From assembly GCA_040507985.1 (NCBI GenBank), contig JBEVNR010000001.1:1-64000 (forward strand): a stretch of 64,000 nt of DNA. The letters are read 5' to 3'. The stretch comes from JBEVNR01 sp040507985. GTDB taxonomy: Bacteria > Pseudomonadota > Alphaproteobacteria > Rickettsiales > UBA6187. The stretch's first letter is position 1. Each line of letters starts with the position of its first letter. Made by a program: the position numbers and the translations under genes. Below the pieces are notes generated by a model, which saw only the letters and a list, made by a program, of their open reading frames with translations, had not been told where the DNA came from and searched no databases. This document shows positions 61,561-64,000 of the stretch, one piece after another.

Positions 61561-62499
61561 ATGGAACAATCTGCGCTTCTCGACGCCCCGTGCGCGGTCA
61601 CGGCGGAACGCTTATACGAACAATTATTGCTCATACGCTCGATTGAGGCGCGCATGGACGAATTGCGCGTCGCCCACGGAAGCGGCGACTTCATGGCGCG
61701 CGTTTCCTCCGGGTGGGACGCCTTCGTCGCTCCCGTATGCGCGGCAATGGATCGGGAAGATGCGGCGTCGTGCGCCGACAGCCCCTATTCCGCCTATGTG
61801 GCGCGGGGAGGTGACGTGGCGCGGCTGATGACGGAAATGCTGCATGCCTATGCTTTCGCATTCGACCGGGAAGAAGAAGGGAATGCGGCGTCGAAGGCGG
61901 GATGCGACGCCCACCCTTTTCGCGCGACGTCGGCAAAAGAGCTGGCGACGGGAGCGACGACGCAAAAAACGGGCGGCGTTACCGTTTTTTTCGCGTCGGA
62001 CAAAGAAACGTCTCCCAAAGATTTGCGCGGCGCCGCAGACGCGTATCGCGCGGCGGGAAAAAAATTTCTGACGTATTACTACGTGACGGAGCGTAACGAC
62101 GCGGCGGCGCAAGAGGCGTTTTCCTCGTCATGCCGAAGCGAGGCGTTACGTCAAGGCGGGCCGCTCGGACTCTATGCGGAGGCGAAGGGACATTTAAAGG
62201 CGCTGCGCGACGGAGAAACGCCCTGCGTCGTGTCGTGCGTCGCCGCGCTTCCTCAACGGGGAAGCCGGGCGCCGTCGTTGGAAAGAAACGACGCCACGTC
62301 GTGCTTTTATCGTTGGCAAGCGCGCGATCCTCTGGCCTCCCTTGCCGCCTCCCTTTCTCCGGAGGCGTTGAAGGACGTTATTTTTCGCGTGCAAGACAAG
62401 GTGCGCGACGCGGAACGCATTGCGGGAACGGCGTCCGTCATTCCCTATTTTCGTCACGGCGCGCGCCCGTCGCTTAGCGGAGCGCAATCCTTTCGCTGA
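61561..62499 (+). CDS. Degenerate E1-alpha-like protein (pyruvate dehydrogenase family)
   Basis: A 312-aa protein with the whole layout of a 2-oxo-acid dehydrogenase E1 alpha chain but without its active site. The N-terminus aligns well: LYEQLLLIRSIEARMDEL (18-35), then VARGGDVARLMTEML in the place of the usual His-containing HGH region. At the TPP site the expected GDGA motif is replaced by ASDKET (145-150), and the far Asn of that motif lies near YYVTERN. The downstream E1 words RDGETPCVVSC and WQARDPLASLAASLSP (252-267) remain. The gene is intact, so it is probably a pseudoenzyme rather than a dead gene. The 61266-61560 gap before it is A/T-rich with no gene. Confidence 0.65.
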   Translation: MEQSALLDAPCAVTAERLYEQLLLIRSIEARMDELRVAHGSGDFMARVSSGWDAFVAPVCAAMDREDAASCADSPYSAYVARGGDVARLMTEMLHAYAFAFDREEEGNAASKAGCDAHPFRATSAKELATGATTQKTGGVTVFFASDKETSPKDLRGAADAYRAAGKKFLTYYYVTERNDAAAQEAFSSSCRSEALRQGGPLGLYAEAKGHLKALRDGETPCVVSCVAALPQRGSRAPSLERNDATSCFYRWQARDPLASLAASLSPEALKDVIFRVQDKVRDAERIAGTASVIPYFRHGARPSLSGAQSFR

Positions 62500-62505
62500 A
62501 AAGTC

Positions 62506-64000
62506 TCATTCGGACGTCACGGCATGGGAGCGGCGCACGTAATCGCCCGGGGCCGGCGCCAACGATTCCGCGTTTTCCCTGGCGGGCCGAACGTCTTCCC
62601 CCATGAGTTCGCGTTGCCATTTTTCCCAGTTTTCCCACCACGACCCGGCGCGCTCCACGGCTTTCGCCGCCCATTCTTCCGCCGTTTTTACTTCCGAAGG
62701 CGACGTGGCATAGCCATATTTTTGTTTGGCGGGAGGGTTGATGACGCCGGCCACGTGGCCCGATCCGGCAAGCACGAACGTGACGGAAGACTCAAGAAGC
62801 AATTTGCAGCCGTTAAACACCGCTTGCCAGGGCGCGATATGGTCCTCCTTCGCCGCCAGAAAATAGGAGGGAACGGAAATGGCGCCTAAATCCATCGGCG
62901 TTCCCGCCAGGGAAAGGGCGTTCGGCGCCATCAGTTTGTTATCGACGTACATGTTCTTTAGGTAGAAGGAATGCATGGCCGCCGGCAGGTTGGTGACGTC
63001 GGCGTTCCAATGCAAAATGTCGAACGGGGCCGGCTCCTTTCCCAGCAAATAGTTGTTGACGACGAAATTCCATATCAAGTCGTTGGCGCGAATCAGGCTG
63101 AAGATGTTGGCCATCGCCTTGCCGTCCATCAGACCGCCGCTGCGCAGCATTTGCGACTCGATGCGCCGCACCTTGTCGGCGTCGAGAAACACCGAAAAAT
63201 CTCCCGTATCCGAAAAATCGAGCAAGGTGGTGAGGAAGGAGGCGGAGAGCGCCTCGTGCGCGCGTCCTTTTTTTGCCAAATAGGCCATTAAACAGGCGAG
63301 CAACGTTCCCCCCAGACAATATCCCATCAGGGCGGCACGTTTTGATCCGCTATGTTTCCGCACGAAATCAAGCGCGGCCAAGGCGCCGTCGATTAAGTAG
63401 TCGTCGAACGTCACCCCGGCCATGCGCGCGTCCGGGTTGGCCCACGATATGACGTACACGTCGAATCCGCGCTCGACGCACCACCGGACGAAGGACTTGT
63501 CTTCCGACAAGTCGAAAATATAGTATTTGTTGATCCATGCGGGAATCAGCAGCAGCGGAACGGCGGCCACCGTCGGGCCTTTGGGCTTGTAGCGAATGAT
63601 TTCCATCAGGTAATTGCGATACACCACGTCGCCGGGCGAGATGGCAATGTTTTTTCCCGGCGTAAAGGCGTTCGGGGGAGAGAGGTTGATGTGAAAATGC
63701 CTGTCGGTGGCGCGCAGGTCGCCCAGCATGTTCTCCATGCCCTTCACCAGGCTTGCGCCGTGGCTGGCGATGAATTCGCGCATCGCGGCGGGATTCGTCG
63801 CGACGAAATTGCTGGGACTGATCGCCTCTAAATATTGGCTTACGTAAAAATCGTAGCGGCGACGCATTTTTTCGTCGTCTCCGCATAGGCCGTAGGCCCA
63901 TTCGCGCATGCTTTCGCAGCCGCGCAAATACATGTGCCGCAACCCGGCGAAAAAAGGATTGGCGCTCCATTCCTCGTCCGAAAAACGTCGGTCGCGCCGT
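62506..64000 (-). CDS. phaC: Class I poly(3-hydroxyalkanoate) synthase, 5' end beyond window
   Basis: It polymerises hydroxyacyl-CoA into storage granules. The frame continues past the right edge: 63943-64000 encodes RDRRFSDEEWSANPFFAG, the class I PhaC signature before the first in-frame start codon, so the gene is cut by the window. The lipase-like box with the catalytic Cys is GYCLGGTLLA; the Asp and His are in AAKEDHIAPWQ and LAGSGHVAGVINPP. Conserved PWINKYYIFDL-like IPAWINKYYIFDL and SWANPD are also present. It is convergent with the E1-alpha-like gene, 6 bp apart. Confidence 0.95.
   Translation of the reverse strand, partial: RRDRRFSDEEWSANPFFAGLRHMYLRGCESMREWAYGLCGDDEKMRRRYDFYVSQYLEAISPSNFVATNPAAMREFIASHGASLVKGMENMLGDLRATDRHFHINLSPPNAFTPGKNIAISPGDVVYRNYLMEIIRYKPKGPTVAAVPLLLIPAWINKYYIFDLSEDKSFVRWCVERGFDVYVISWANPDARMAGVTFDDYLIDGALAALDFVRKHSGSKRAALMGYCLGGTLLACLMAYLAKKGRAHEALSASFLTTLLDFSDTGDFSVFLDADKVRRIESQMLRSGGLMDGKAMANIFSLIRANDLIWNFVVNNYLLGKEPAPFDILHWNADVTNLPAAMHSFYLKNMYVDNKLMAPNALSLAGTPMDLGAISVPSYFLAAKEDHIAPWQAVFNGCKLLLESSVTFVLAGSGHVAGVINPPAKQKYGYATSPSEVKTAEEWAAKAVERAGSWWENWEKWQRELMGEDVRPARENAESLAPAPGDYVRRSHAVTSE

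Overview
The window is a stretch of a moderately GC-rich alphaproteobacterial chromosome, mostly vertically inherited housekeeping genes with small accessory islands between them. The alphaproteobacterial assignment rests on an NDUFA12 (complex I B17.2-like) gene next to mlaD, two genes of the Rhodobacter-type gene transfer agent (g12 and g13), the ftsQ-ftsA pair and a virB8-virB9 pair. Scattered vir genes, a broken division cluster, orphan A/T-rich genes and a high density of short palindromic repeats suggest a host-associated, deep-branching lineage (Rickettsiales-, Holosporales- or Micavibrio-like). That placement is inference; no rRNA or tRNA gene was recognised to fix it.

Layout. 1-8.7 kb: an orphan gene, a Bcr/CflA-type MFS exporter, an ABC exporter, holA, an outer-membrane barrel plus OmpA-like lipoprotein operon, and a membrane protein with a fresh 56-codon internal duplication. 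8.7-20.5 kb (all minus apart from two orphan genes): ftsQ-ftsA, dnaE, two orphan genes each preceded by a copy of the dnaE 5' end, mrdA (PBP2) and lepA. 20.8-31.4 kb: sixA-pseudopilin, queA-tgt (queuosine), a DUF347-like membrane protein, rpsU, thiC, then serA-NDUFA12-mlaD. 31.6-42.7 kb: a NUDIX hydrolase, purL, a D-Ala-D-Ala carboxypeptidase, htpG, gltX, a proline/glutamine-rich orphan and radA. 42.7-51.3 kb: two further pseudopilins, a nitronate monooxygenase-like enzyme, the two GTA tail genes, pepP and a CPA2 (Kef-type) antiporter. 51.4-64 kb: an orphan, a SWIM-SNF2 helicase, virB8-virB9-response regulator, a mannitol dehydrogenase-family enzyme, a PilM-PilN (GspL-like) fusion, a degenerate E1-alpha-like pseudoenzyme, and phaC running off the right edge.

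The main unexplained structure is a family of about 145-bp palindromic elements (seven full copies and several fragments). They share a core hairpin but carry one of two unrelated terminal-arm sequences, are bounded by TA, and one copy shows compensatory change in the core stem. A second family built on a palindromic CATTCCCGC...GCGGGAATG motif is also present. Other points of interest are the dnaE-head duplication feeding two orphan genes, the E1-alpha pseudoenzyme, the pilus-type fusion with three scattered pseudopilins, the two-gene GTA relic and the virB8-virB9-regulator operon.
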